Source: Syngnathus acus (lineage: Eukaryota; Chordata; Actinopteri; Syngnathiformes; Syngnathidae). Taken from it: DNA of 64,000 nucleotides. The stretch lies in assembly GCF_901709675.1 (NCBI RefSeq), contig NC_051096.1, forward strand, positions 3,375,001-3,439,000, in the 5' to 3' direction. A model generated the notes under the pieces. That model had not been told where the DNA came from, searched no databases, and saw nothing but the letters and a program-made list of their open reading frames with translations. A program made the position numbers and the translations under genes. Of this stretch, positions 1 to 25,369 are shown piece after piece. Each line of letters begins with the position of its first letter. The first letter of the stretch is position 1.

Positions 1-759
1 CCATTAGGATGTGTTCAAAAGGAGGGCTTGGGAAATCCATGTTTTTTTTCCCCCCCTCTCGGCACAGTGTGCGCAGACCGCTTTCTTGTCATACAATCGA
101 CAGCAAGTTTGTGCCGAACAAAACCTCTAATGAACTCTCCCAGCCAGCGGAAAAAAAAATGCATTCATGAATCCTGCAGAGTCAAAACCTTTTTTTTTTT
201 TTTTTGCCTCCCTTCCACTTTGAGGTTTTTATGCCTGTTGTGTGTAGCCATTGTCATGCTCATCCGCTCGGTGTCTGACTGTCGACTCCACGAGTGCCCT
301 CCAGACATTTAAAAAAAAAAGTTTCTATGCCCTTTTATGTTGAAGGTATGTGCAGCGCAGTACTTGATGGCGTTTTCATGTATGGCAGGTTTTTACCAAC
401 TTTTTTTGTCGCATTTATTTGAAAACCTCTCCAAAGCACCGCTTGCTTTTTTTTCCCCTCTTGTTCCTCACAAGGTCACTCTTGATACAGTTTCAACCGC
501 ATTGAATTGAATGAAAGTGTGCACAAGGAAAGTTTTTCATTGAAGCTCAAGGGATGATGTTGAAAACATTTTTTTTTGTGTCACTAAGTTAAAGTGGCTT
601 GCCGGAGATTTTGTGTGTACTTTTTGACTCAGCAATAAGGAGTTGTATTTTTTAAACAGTCAGATTGTCAAGCCTCTCAGTGCTTTGATTAGAATGTTCG
701 GTAAAAGGCGGATCTGCATTTTACCAGCTTTTTGACCATTCACCTTCCTCCTTCCGTAG
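1..759 (+). other. arid1a: arid1a intron (3' part)
   Basis: This is the right-hand end of the intron before the first visible arid1a exon. It is rich in homopolymer T and A runs and contains no open frame of coding quality. It ends in a pyrimidine-rich tract and a CCGTAG acceptor at 759. The N-terminal part of the protein (roughly 400 residues in the human protein) is not in it and must lie left of the window. Confidence 0.7.
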
Positions 760-15946
<15,187 letters not shown>

Positions 15947-16345
15947 CAGCCGTTGAGGTCCTCCTTCCGTTCCCGCCGCGCCCCGACTTTTTTGTGAGCA
16001 GAATTTTAGACTGTCCTACTTTTTTTTTTTTTTTTTAATTTATGCAAAATCACCTCAGATTCCACTGTCTTTCTCCCTCTACCGCGGACAGGAAGGAATA
16101 CCATGAAGTAGAAAGATAACCGCAGGAGACGAATGGATGGGGACCCCCTACCACTTTCCTCCCACCCGCGTGCGCGCTTAGCCCCGAAAGGACTCGTTTT
16201 TCAATGAAAAAAGAAAAATGACCAGGAAAAAAAAAATAACTGTAACCAAAGTTGCTGTCTCGTTTACAGTCAGTTTTGGGAATGCTTGCTTTCTCTCCCG
16301 AGGACTCGGGATTGCTGTATTGCTCGGCCGCCCCGCCCTTGCCCC

Positions 16346-16376
<31 letters not shown>

Positions 16377-17150
16377 AGGAACCACATTTGGGGGGCGGAC
16401 ACATGTGCTCTCCTGTGCAGTAGATTGTAGGACTGTTTTCTTTTTTTCTTTCCCTGTACTGTACACCTTCAAAGAAAGTGTCAACATACTGTAATAATAC
16501 TGTTTCACACTGAGATATGCCGACTCGGCAGCAAACTGTAGTTTTTATGTGGAAAGTGACGAGGACGACGGCTACCAACCCCCCCCACTCCCCCAAAGTA
16601 CGGTGAACCTACAACACCCCGACCTCTCCTTCTCTTTTGTCCCTTGATTGTATGACTTGTACTGGGACTGGTCCTCGGCGCTAGATCCAAGCAGACCCAC
16701 CCGGCTGCGCTGTATATATCCCATGTTGTACATGAATTACACACCCTTCTCTATCTCGCTCTCTGTCTCTCGCTCTCTTTCTTTATGTTCTCGATTCTAT
16801 CGCTTCACCGTTTTTAAAAATTACCACTTAACACACACAAGACACACGAGACTGTCTGGTGCGGCTGTAGAGAATATAACGAGAGAAAAAATGTCTTGAG
16901 TAACAACTAGACCTTGATGAAGAAAAACTTTTTATTTTATTTTTTTCAGTGATGCGGATTCTGCATATTTGTATTTCAGATGTAGCTAAAAACTTGATGT
17001 AAATTTACCCCCCCTCCTTTTTTTTGTTTCTTCCTCCCCAGCCCTCCTGCCCCCCTTTTTTTTGGCTCAATGAATATCATTTATTCAGTATCAAATCTTT
17101 ATACTATATGTTCCACGTGTTAAGAATAAATGTACATTAAATCTTGCTAA
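15947..17150 (+). other. arid1a: arid1a 3' UTR
   Basis: The sequence after the TGA holds no coding frame. It includes T-rich runs, a poly-C/(CA)n junction (16342-16376) and an AATAAA signal at 17125-17130, about 20 nt before the likely cleavage site. The last 250 nt carry a stretch around TTTCAGATGTAGCTAAAAAC that resembles the conserved 3' UTR end of ARID1A mRNAs from memory; alignment would confirm this. Confidence 0.75.
17125..17130 (+). terminator. arid1a: arid1a polyadenylation signal
   Basis: A canonical AATAAA hexamer in AAGAATAAATG lies 1.18 kb after the arid1a stop codon and is followed by a T/G-containing stretch. No earlier canonical hexamer was noticed in the 3' UTR. Confidence 0.7.
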
Positions 17151-18226
17151 GAGCTTTGGTGTGGATTTTTTCAGTAATAATTGAAAGTGGTGTTTTTGAG
17201 CCATTCCTCAAATGGCCATTGTTTATTGAAATATTGAAAAGCATCACACAGATGAGCAGATTTAAATTCATACAACTTTGGAAACAGAACTTTGGTGATT
17301 GCTGACTCTTTGACCATTGGATATTACGTCTAAGACAGATATATAAAAATTGGAAAAGCGACAGGTAATTTGTTTTTCGTTTGAAAGGAAAAAATCGAAA
17401 TATATATATAACTTCAAAGTAACTCAACATAACGACTTACAGTAAAGCCTCGGTTTTCGACCACAATCCGTTCCAGGCGGTTCGAGAAGCGAATCGGTCG
17501 AATTCCGAATCTATTTTTCCCATAACAAATAATGGGGAAAAAAAATTGTCCATTCCAAGACAAAAAAAAACCCCGCCTTTTTTAAGCATTTTTTCATTTG
17601 CGCATTTTTGTCCGATCGCGCAACTGCAGCGCACCGCCGAACGCGCGACCGGAGCGCGTCGCCGACCGCGCAACTGCACCGAGGTGGTCGCATTATTGTG
17701 ACAGAGCCGTCGCTGAAATTTAGAAAATATTTGGAAAGTCCTGATGTACTTTCCAAAATTGAAGTGGACCTCAGTGCGCAGGGAGCTTCATTTTGCCCGA
17801 TCGCGCAACTGCAGCAGCGAAACCGCCGAACGCGCAACCGTATAGCGCGTCGCCGACTGCCCAACTGCACCGCGCTGTGTCACGGATTGGAAGCGGACTG
17901 GAGCAGGGCGACCAAGTGCAGCTTGGACCAGGGTTTATTGACAGAACTCAAAAGACCGGCTCGGCAAACTGACACGACTTAACTAACATGACTTCCTAAC
18001 CAAAACCAACAAGATGACTGACCGACAGAGACGTGAGACAAAAGACGTGAAGACATTATACGAAAGCAATGATCCGACGGGGGGGTGAGGGCGGGGCAGA
18101 CAGGACTTATATACACGACAGGTAACAAGAGGAAGGTGAGAATGATCATGGGCACACAGGAGGGGAGGGGCGAGCACACAGACAGACAGACAGACAGAAA
18201 CCTTGACAACAGACACCACGTCGTGC

Positions 18227-18372
18227 AGGGGTGGGCAATTCCGGTCCTCGAGGGCCGGCCGGTGCTGTCCTGCATGTTTTATAGGTAGGTCTCCCTGCTG
18301 CAACACACCTGATTCAAATGAACAGGATTGTTATCCAGCTTCTGCAGACCTTGCTAATTATCGGACCATTTA
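18227..18372 (+). mobile_element. hAT-type MITE fragment
   Basis: The segment begins with GCAGGGGTGGGCAATTCCGG and continues TCCTCGAGGGCC, then CAACACACCTGATTCAAATG. This is a widespread fish hAT-like MITE end, recognised from memory. The matching right terminus was not found, so the copy is truncated by or joined to unrelated sequence. Confidence 0.55.
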
Positions 18373-18484
18373 AATGGCCGGGCCGGGCGCTCACTGTTGC
18401 ATTGCTTTCGGAGCGTCTTTGTGTTTTAAGATGGCTTTACTGCTCCCACTTGCTTCCTTTGGAGGCATGATCAGGGCTTAATAC

Positions 18485-19236
18485 CAGAGATGGGACCAAG
18501 TCACACATGTGCAAGTCTCACGTAAGTCTCAAGTCTTAACCGTCAAGTCTCAAGTAAGTCCCAAGTCATTTTTTTTTTTCTTGGGCAAGTCAAGTCAAGT
18601 CCTCAAATCGGTCAAGTCAAGTCCAAGTCAAGTCCTTAAATAGGTCAAGTCAAGTGTAGTTTTTATTTATTAACTTGCTCCATATTAAGTCATGTTTACT
18701 TAATTCAGTTTCGTCATCATATTAATTGCATTAAAGCTATATATACACACACCTATAAATGGAAAGCACTTACTTGGCAGAATGGCTCTTCAGATGACGG
18801 ACAAAGTTTGAAGTAATTGCGACAGCCGAAGGTGATGACTCGCGGTACCGTTCCTGCTCCTGCTGACATGTGTGCGCATGTCTGATATAAAGGGGCGTGA
18901 TTCTCCAATCAACACGTTCGTTCGGTAGGTAGAGAGGGCACGACTGACTGATTAACAGGGTAGTGATCCAATCATGACAACGCCATTCTCAGCCTGCGCT
19001 CCTACCGTGTTATCGAGATTATTTTTTTTAATGTATTATTAATTTGATATTCAAACTGAAAACATAAACTAAATAACACTGAAGTCATTCAAGTCATCGT
19101 GTCTCAAGTCAAGTCCCGAGTCTTTAACTTCCAAGTCCAAGTCGAGTCTCAAGTTTTTTCATTTTTTTCAAGTCAAGTCACAAGTCATCAAAACAGCGAC
19201 TCGAATCCAAGTCACTGACTCGAGTCCCCATCTCTG
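18485..19236. mobile_element. hAT-type MITE with perfect 8-bp target duplication
   Basis: The element is 752 bp. It starts CAGAGATGGGACCAAGTCAC and its other strand starts CAGAGATGGGGACTCGAGTC. The flanks are CTTAATAC at 18477-18484 and the identical CTTAATAC at 19237-19244, the 8-bp duplication expected of hAT transposition. Both ends are packed with short CAAGTC-type subterminal repeats in the same orientation. There is no transposase frame, so it needs a transposase from elsewhere. The intact duplication points to a fairly recent insertion. Confidence 0.85.
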
Positions 19237-19678
19237 CTTAATACAATCCTCAAAGTAACGAAAATGCACTAACGAACGGAGGCTGTGATTTACCGAAGTC
19301 AAATTCCTTATTTGGCATGCTCAAACACAGCGAATCAAAACTCTTGAATCTTGAAGAGTCAGTCGGCGTCCGGGCCGCGCGGTCGGGTTTTCTCGGGTCC
19401 TCCCGGCTCATCTCGCGAGGTTCGACCTCCGAATTTTGTTCGACAACCGAAGCAAAAAAAAAAAAAAAAAAACCCATCTCGAATTTTGTGTTCGAATTCC
19501 GATTTGGTCGAGAACCGGGACTTTCGAAAACCGAGGTTTGACAAGTCAGTTTGTTTTGGAGCTTTGACTGCATAGAATACGAGCATGGCTTATATTTGGT
19601 TATTTTGTCATTTGAAAAATAAAGACAATTGTGACAATGAAATCTGTTTTATAACAGTGTGTATTTGCATGAAATGTT

Positions 19679-19770
19679 TGTCGTTAAAAAATGTCGGAAA
19701 AGACTATTGGCCCCCGGGCCCCTTCACTTTATTAAATCTGGCCTTCCTTGCAAAACGTTTGGACACCCCT
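19679..19770. mobile_element. hAT-like MITE end fragment
   Basis: The stretch ends AAAACGTTTGGACACCCCTG, which on the other strand is CAGGGGTGTCCAAACG, a typical hAT-like fish MITE terminus. The other end is not visible nearby. It lies immediately left of a possible exon (19780). Confidence 0.45.
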
Positions 19771-19779
19771 GCTTTACAG

Positions 19780-20473
19780 GATGATGCTGCCGAGTGCGCA
19801 AAGCTCACAAATATGTTTTTCAAAAGACCAACCGCAGAGGAAAATGGTAAAGAGCCAGGCTTAGGGGCTTAGGGCACAACACGGGCTAATTCGTATGCTC
19901 TTTTGACGTGGGCTGCACTTGAGTAAAAAAACAAGCTTGCCTGGCCAAGTGGCAGGCAGCACGTGGACTGAATTTAGACGATTATCTATCTCATGAAAGA
20001 AAATTCTTCTTCCTTCTTCAGTGACATTACACTCACTCATGCACGAGAGCACCGAAATGACTGTCCGGCTCACTTCGACGTGGCACTTGCCTGCATCCAG
20101 GAATCAATTGGCAACAAACTATTTTGCCAACATCACAAGAAAAGTATCAAGTTGAGAACAAAATGTTCCGTAATAAGTATCGGTGTGTCTGGAAGTAAAG
20201 TTTCGTCTTCTCTCGTCCGCCTCTTCCATCATTTCCAGTAAAGTGACGCTCAGGCCGTTCCATTTAAGGTCATTCAGCGGCGCAACGTTTCCTTGCCGTC
20301 AATTGGAATTTTGAGCACCGTGTGTGCGCGTGCATGAGTGCGTGCATGCGTGTGCGAGAAGGTTTCGTTTCTCTTAAAACTCCCTTATCTTGAAGACATT
20401 TTTCTGACCAGGTGCTGTTGATGCCAAATGTTTCCAGCTCAGTGACGCCCAGGCCGCCTTGGTTTCATTCAAG
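19780..20473 (+). CDS. two phase-matched exon candidates, unrecognised protein
   Basis: Candidate exon 19780-19846 follows CTGCTTTACAG and ends before GTAAAG. It reads DDAAECAKLTNMFFKRPTAE then EN plus one base. Candidate exon 20412-20473 follows TTCTGACCAG and ends before GTGCGT. Completing the split Gly codon, it reads AVDAKCFQLSDAQAALVSFK and ends in phase 0. The phases fit and the residues look protein-like, but I do not recognise the family and see neither start nor end. A third possible exon (22230-22303, DRSATTDDGVSGGASLP then VTVGQSE, before GTGAGT) may belong. It could be a decayed gene remnant or chance. Confidence 0.3.
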
Positions 20474-20627
20474 GTGCGTGTGTGTCATTTTGCTTTTGTT
20501 AAGCACACTGCCAGCTTTCCTCTGCTGCCCAACCACCGTCAACACGCTGACCCGACTGCAAAGGAGAGATGGAGCTTCAGACCATGCAGGTTGTAATTGC
20601 ATAATTTACTGTGCATGCGTGCGTTTA

Positions 20628-20767
20628 TCATTTTCTTTCTAAGTTGTTCGAACTCATATCAATGTATATTTTGATATCATTCAGAAAAGGCACCCTCCGT
20701 TTTATTTGATCCTTTATATCCAAATATGCATTGATATGAGTTAGAACAACTTTGAAAGAAAATAATC
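20628..20767. repeat. long fold-back palindrome
   Basis: The left arm (20628-20677) contains AAGTTGTTCGAACTCATATC. The right arm (20717-20766) on the opposite strand contains AAGTTGTTCTAACTCATATC. The arms are about 50 bp with roughly six mismatches around a 39-nt loop. The structure suggests a small fold-back MITE; a transcript would form a strong hairpin. Confidence 0.75.
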
Positions 20768-21059
20768 ATTAAAAAAGAGATCTTTTTGGGGTGGTTGCAG
20801 GAAATGGCCTAGTCTGCCTAGTGGTAGGGCCGCCATTGCATGACCGCACCCTCTCAACCGTACATTTATTCTGCGTGTCAATCAATGTACATGAAGAAAT
20901 TTAAGTGGATATTTTATGATTAGAACATTCAAAAATTGTTTCATACATGTAAATCATACAATAATAGTATAAACAACATGCAGAGAATATTGTATCAATA
21001 TTGAAAATGTAAATATTAGTCACCAACGTACATACGTTAGTGCAACGTTGGAGTTTTTT

Positions 21060-21930
21060 TGTTTGTTAATTTCGAACATTAAAAGAAATACAAGAAAAAA
21101 GTAAAAAATACAGAAAATGATAACTCCATAGTACAATAGAACATAAAAAAAGAAAAAATTATATTGCATTATAATTTTCCCTTTGTAGTAAATTCATATT
21201 TGTTCAAAAGGGAGTAGAAGGAAGCCGAAGCTTATCTGACTCTACCCCGTGTAACTACATATGTCTTTGATTCTGTCAAGATTGGACCATCGTCAAATAT
21301 ATAAAATAAATAAATACAAAATAAATACAAAAGCAACTTAAACAACTTCACAGCATATTACGGTATCCCGTCAATATTTTGTCCTTATACATTTTTTTTA
21401 GACTTAGGTAAGGTACTACAGTTCTTTAGTTCTTCACTGCTGGTGTTCCATAATTCCACACTGTGATACAATGTAACTTTAAGTTTGTCCTCACCAAATC
21501 TCTTTTAAACATATGTGTTCCTCTTAAATAATAGGTACTTTCCCTCCACTCAAACAACCTCTGGATACTGTTTGGCAATTGATTATTTTTTATTTTGTAC
21601 ATGAGTTGGATGGTTTTAAAGTCGACTAGGTTGTTGTGTTTCAGTGAGTTCAGTTTAATAAAGAGAGGGTTAGATGGTTTTCTATAATCAGCATTATTTA
21701 CAAGTCGTATTGCTTTTTCTTTTGGAAGAATAAAGATTGGATCTGTGTTTGCTTTGTATGTATTGCCCCACACCTCCACACAGTAAATAATGTATGGGAG
21801 TATGAAGGAGCAGTACAAGGAATATAATGACTGATTTATAAGGTATTTTACTTTATATGATACTGCTAGTGATTTTGGAATTTTTGATTTGACATACATT
21901 ATATGTGGTTTCCAACTTCATTTATTATCT
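21060..21930 (-). mobile_element. 5'-truncated LINE: reverse transcriptase C-terminus and 3' tail
   Basis: On the - strand, 21426-21899 reads through the end of a non-LTR retrotransposon polyprotein: YCSFILPYIIYCVEVWGNTY, IRLVNNADYRKPSNPLFIKL, LVDFKTIQLMYKIKNNQLP and LRGTHMF, the segment that follows the catalytic palm in vertebrate LINE reverse transcriptases. The catalytic motifs themselves are absent because the copy is 5'-truncated. Downstream on the same strand (21200-21250) is CTTCCTTCTACTCCCTTTTG, typical of fish LINE 3' ends. The clade was not determined. The element is not functional. Confidence 0.7.
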
Positions 21931-22900
21931 ATAAGCACGTGTAACGTATAACGGTTAGTGTGTGCGTGCGTGTGTAACATACGGAGATGCGACGTTCCGT
22001 TGTTAACCTTGGTTAACCAGGGACCTCTAGTGGTCACAATTGACCATAGCAGAAGTTTACATCCTGTTGAGGACTCTTTTATTATTACAACAACTTTTTG
22101 TAACAATACTGTAAATATGTCTTCAGGAGTCTTTTACTATGACAACATCTTTAATAACAGCGTACAAGACTGCAAATTGACTAACTTCCGCCATTTAAAT
22201 TCACACCTTTGTCCCTCATCTGGATTTAGGACCGTTCCGCGACCACTGACGACGGCGTGTCCGGAGGAGCATCTTTGCCTGTGACCGTCGGCCAGTCAGA
22301 GACGTGAGTCAGCTTATCCATCACGCTACTCCAGTCATTTTTTTTTTAAATACTATTTTATGTCTGTACGGCGACCTTGAGTGCTTTGAAAGGCGCCTTA
22401 TCAATCAAATGTATTGTTATGATTACTCGACGACAAAGTCTGCCGTTTGGAGTTGCATCCTTTTTTCTGAAATAGCGCCGGGCTCGCGACGTTACATGGC
22501 TTTGCCTTGGCTGGCATTCTCCTCAGCTTTAGAGCTCTTGTCTTTTTTTGTGTTTCAGTATGTTGGGTTTGCCGTTTCAATCTCCATCTAATCGGAGACA
22601 AGACACCACACCATGGTGGCGTTTGGTATTGCTCCTCTTTATTGTTCCTTGCACACTCACACACATGCGCTTTTTGGTTTTGGTCACTCACACACATTCA
22701 CACCGTCAAACGTGGGAATCGAACTCACGGTGTCGGGAAACAAATAAATGAAGAAAAACAGGAATGAATCAATAGAAAAATAAATAGATGAATGAATGGA
22801 TAGATAGATCAACCAATCAATGAAATATTGTCAATAATTCACCGACCGACCCCAGAGCTGTCCCATCTCGTTGCCGCAAACAAGGTCGAAACCAACGTCA
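21931..22900. other. spacer before the fibrinogen-domain gene
   Basis: Mostly unremarkable sequence. It contains a CTCF-like CCACTAGAGGTCC core on the - strand (about 22022-22036), a possible small exon (22230-22303) and, on the - strand near 22700-22730, a GAGTTCGATTCCCACG stretch like a tRNA-type B box, suggesting a SINE remnant. A GAAT/AAAT-rich simple stretch lies at about 22741-22815. The promoter of the next gene is presumably in its right part; no clear TATA box was seen. Confidence 0.4.
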
Positions 22901-23039
22901 AGTGGAAACAAAACTTCACGTCACTTGGCTAAACACAAAATACGGCATTAGACGCAGAACAAACAACACGTACAGCTGGGGACATTCATACGTAGAAAGT
23001 AAGAATAGAATGAGAGCACAAAAAAGTCAACACAGTTGG

Positions 23040-23196
23040 ATGTCAAATGACAAGTGGTTCGAGATGAACCAAAGCACCCAGAAGCTGATCGGCGAACCAC
23101 CAAAGCGCAAGGTACGCATCGGATGGACGCGCACGCGCTTGACAAATGGCTTGGTCGAGTTGAAAGCATTTGCAAGTCGTTCGCTCCGTCGGGGGA

Positions 23197-23241
<45 letters not shown>

Positions 23242-25133
23242 GCCGCCGTCTGTGACGTCGTTTGCGCTCAGTTTGTTCAGATACGCTGGGGCTCCATTCT
23301 GGCGGTGGTCCCGACGCTCCTCTTGGTCGTGCTTGTCATCCAAAACATCGTCTTCTTCCACTTGAACAGGTACGCACGCAATGAACAAACACTTGACCAC
23401 CACAAGTCACAATCCCCCCCCCCCCCCCACACACACACACACAGGATGGCAGCTTCATGTATACCCTTTATGTGTTCCAAGGCCTCAGGACATCGTCAAA
23501 GAGTTGGGCGCGCTGGTGGCGACTTTGCCCAACAGCATCCCAGACCACAACTGCACCGATTTAGCCTGCCACTGGGCGGCGCTGCAGACCGCATTGGCAG
23601 AGCTGAAGGCAGGTCAGACCGCATTGGCAGAGCTGAAGGCAGGTCAGACGGCATTGGCAGAGCTGAAGGCAGGTCAGGAGGCAGGTCAGACGGCATTGGC
23701 AGGGATGAAGGCAGGTCAGGAGGCAGGTCAGACGGCATTGGCAGAGCTGAAGGCAGGTCAGACGGCATTGGCAGAGCTGAAGGCGAGTCACACCGCGATT
23801 CGCAGCGACCTGGAGGCGAGTCAGAGCCTGCTGTCTCAGGTGATGTGGACATTTCAGGACTTCACGTCCCTCCCTCCCTCCCTCCCTCCGTCCCTCCCTC
23901 CTTCCTCTTACACACAAACTACTATCTTCTTTGAATAAGAACAAAAGTATTGTTGAAAGATGCAAACAAAGTGTCCCAGTTGGAGATCTCATTTCAGTTC
24001 TTTCAAACGCTTGGTGCGCAGGAGCTGTCACAAGAGAAAGAGGAGTTACACAACTTCAGTCTGGCTTTGTCCAGCCTGCAGCATGGTAGCTACCGAGCGA
24101 GCGTGTCCAGTTTGTTTAAAGCGGGCATCTATTTTGCGCTCTCACATGTTTTTTTTTTGTTTTTTGCTTCAGGTCTCATGCCCAGAGACTGCAGTGACGT
24201 TATGGCGGCGGGAAAGTCCCAAAGTGGAGTCTATATCATCTTTAGCGGGTCCAACAGCTTCGAGGCTTACTGCAACATGAACCTGGACGGGGGAGGCTGG
24301 ACCGTAAGTGCTTGACCCCCCCCAAAAAAACACCCCAAAGTTCCCCTCGTGAAGCCTTCCCCAATAAAGTTGGCACTTTTCTTCAATGCTGAACGTCCAG
24401 TTGGCCAGTCATGCTCGTTTGCTCCGCTGATGGTGTGCGTGTGTGTTTGCAGGTGATCCAGAGGAGAAAGGACGGCTCCGTCGACTTCTTTCGGGGTTGG
24501 AACGACTATCGAAAGGGCTTTGGAGACCTCGCCGGAGAGCACTGGCTCGGTCTGAAACAAACACATCCTTCTTGTCAAGCCTTTGTGGTTTGCGTGACGT
24601 GACGCCGCCGCCTTTGCGTGTTTGCAGGCCTGCAAAACATCCACGCTCTGACGGCCTCGGGCGCTTACCAGTTGCGGATCGACTTCACCATATTCGACGG
24701 CCGCAATTACTACGCTCTCTACGACGACTTCTCGGTGGGCCGGAACTCGCTGGACCCCGAAAAGGATGGCTACCCGCTGCTTGTGAGCGGCTACTCTGGA
24801 AACGCAGGTAGCGACTCCCGCCGGGGGGGGGGCACACTCGAGAGCCTGCGTGTGCTCAAAAGCAAATTTGTATGCTTTGCAGGCGATAGATTCGCCTACC
24901 ATTCTGGGATGAAGTTCAGCACCAAAGACCGCGACCAAGACAGGACTGGTGACAATTGCGCCAATGACCGGAAGGGCGCTTGGTGGTATTTCAGCTGTGC
25001 CAACTGCAACCTGAACGCGCTGTACAAGGCAACCGGCACCTGCGACGAAACCAATGCAGTCTGGTATGATTTGGGGCCAACACGGTATGCCTGCCTGAGA
25101 TTCGTGGAGATTAAGATCCGGCCCAGAAAGTGA
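23040..25133 (+). CDS. FIBCD1-like type II membrane fibrinogen-domain protein
   Basis: Eight exons (23040-23111, 23281-23369, 23482-23839, 24022-24085, 24173-24303, 24453-24549, 24628-24807, 24883-25133) keep frame at every border and give 413 residues plus TGA. FIBCD1 (461 residues in human) is a plasma-membrane endocytic receptor that binds acetylated sugars such as chitin. Here: a short cytosolic tail starting MSNDKW (human MVNDRW), a membrane helix at about 27-52 (WGSILAVVPTLLLVVLVI), a stalk with an N-C-T glycosylation site (77-79), a 10-residue repeat TALAELKAGQ (about 90-160), then the fibrinogen-related domain (about 196-413) with YCNMNLDGGGWTVIQRRKDG, VDFFRGWNDYRKGFGDLAGE, SGMKFSTKDRDQDRTGDNCA (Ca2+ loop DRDQD) and AWWYFSCANCNLNALY. 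The usual cysteines are present, with two extra (GTCDE, YACLRF). The start is chosen for its FIBCD1-like N-terminus. Alternatives are other membrane or ficolin-like family members, so no symbol is given. Confidence 0.88.
23197..23240 (+). repeat. (GA)n microsatellite in intron 1
   Basis: About 22 GA units lie in the 169-nt first intron of the fibrinogen-domain gene. The pure repeat occupies roughly a quarter of the intron and is likely length-polymorphic. Confidence 0.9.
23414..23443 (+). repeat. poly-C followed by (CA)n
   Basis: Fifteen C followed by about seven CA units in intron 2 of the fibrinogen-domain gene. The same poly-C/(CA)n pairing is found at 4731 and 16342. Confidence 0.85.
23586..23795 (+). 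repeat. coding minisatellite, 30-bp unit
   Basis: Six copies of a 30-bp unit (GCATTGGCAGAGCTGAAGGC core) encode TALAELKAGQ in exon 3 of the fibrinogen-domain gene. Two 12-bp half-spacers (EAGQ) come after units 3 and 4. The unit is a multiple of three, so copy-number change would lengthen or shorten the stalk without breaking the frame. Unit-to-unit identity is very high, which implies recent expansion or homogenisation. Confidence 0.9.
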
Positions 25134-25363
25134 GCGGTCAGCCGGCGGAGCCTGGGAACGGCATCCCCGTGGGATCACGTGGGTGCTGCCCGACGTCACC
25201 CATTTGCGCAGCGCTCGTCAAGTAAAATGGCGGTGCGCAAATGTGTGTCGGATTTGGCCCGGGCAAATGGGCTCAAGTGCAATTCCGAATTTCACCAGGA
25301 GCTTGACACGAGAGAGACCTGACAAACGGTTAGTTGGAAGTTAGTTCCTCAAAATGAAGTCTT

Positions 25364-25369
25364 ATTAAA
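25364..25369 (+). terminator. possible polyadenylation signal of fibrinogen-domain gene
   Basis: An ATTAAA variant hexamer lies 230 nt after the stop codon. No canonical AATAAA occurs in the first few hundred bases, so this is the nearest plausible signal, but it is weak evidence. Confidence 0.3.

Larger units (their letters stand above)
17440..19545. mobile_element. nested transposon cluster with inverted ends
   Basis: The left end starts CAGTAAAGCCTCGGTTTTCG. The right end, read on the other strand, starts GTCAAACCTCGGTTTTCG, giving inverted termini about 2.1 kb apart. Just inside each end are GGTCGAATTCCGAAT-like motifs. The left part has a duplicated GC-rich block (about 17615-17690 and 17797-17873, each with GCGCAACTGCA and CCGCCGAACGCGC). 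Two other elements sit within it (near 18227 and at 18485-19236). No transposase is readable, so it is a non-autonomous or decayed element. A related arm lies near 26370-26455. Confidence 0.6.

Noticed and set aside
18510-19215. CRISPR-like or satellite array of CAAGTC repeats
   Set aside because: The repeats are irregular, 6-12 bases, and confined to the subterminal parts of a hAT MITE.
21426-21899. A functional host gene on the - strand
   Set aside because: The frame matches the C-terminal part of LINE reverse transcriptases and lacks the catalytic motifs; it is a truncated retrotransposon.
22700-22735. A tRNA gene on the - strand
   Set aside because: Only a B-box/T-arm-like GTTCGATTCCC is present; no acceptor stem or anticodon arm could be built.
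22548-22751. + strand frame with a hydrophobic stretch (WWRLVLLLFIVPCTLTH) as a membrane-protein exon
   Set aside because: It ends in CA-rich repeat and a tRNA-like B-box segment read backwards, so it is more likely SINE and simple repeat; only its acceptor looked real.
23868-23908. Poly-Pro/Ser coding tail (SLPPSLPPSLPP) after exon 3 of the fibrinogen-domain gene
   Set aside because: It is a CCCT microsatellite in the intron after a GT donor at 23840; the next exon joins cleanly at 24022.
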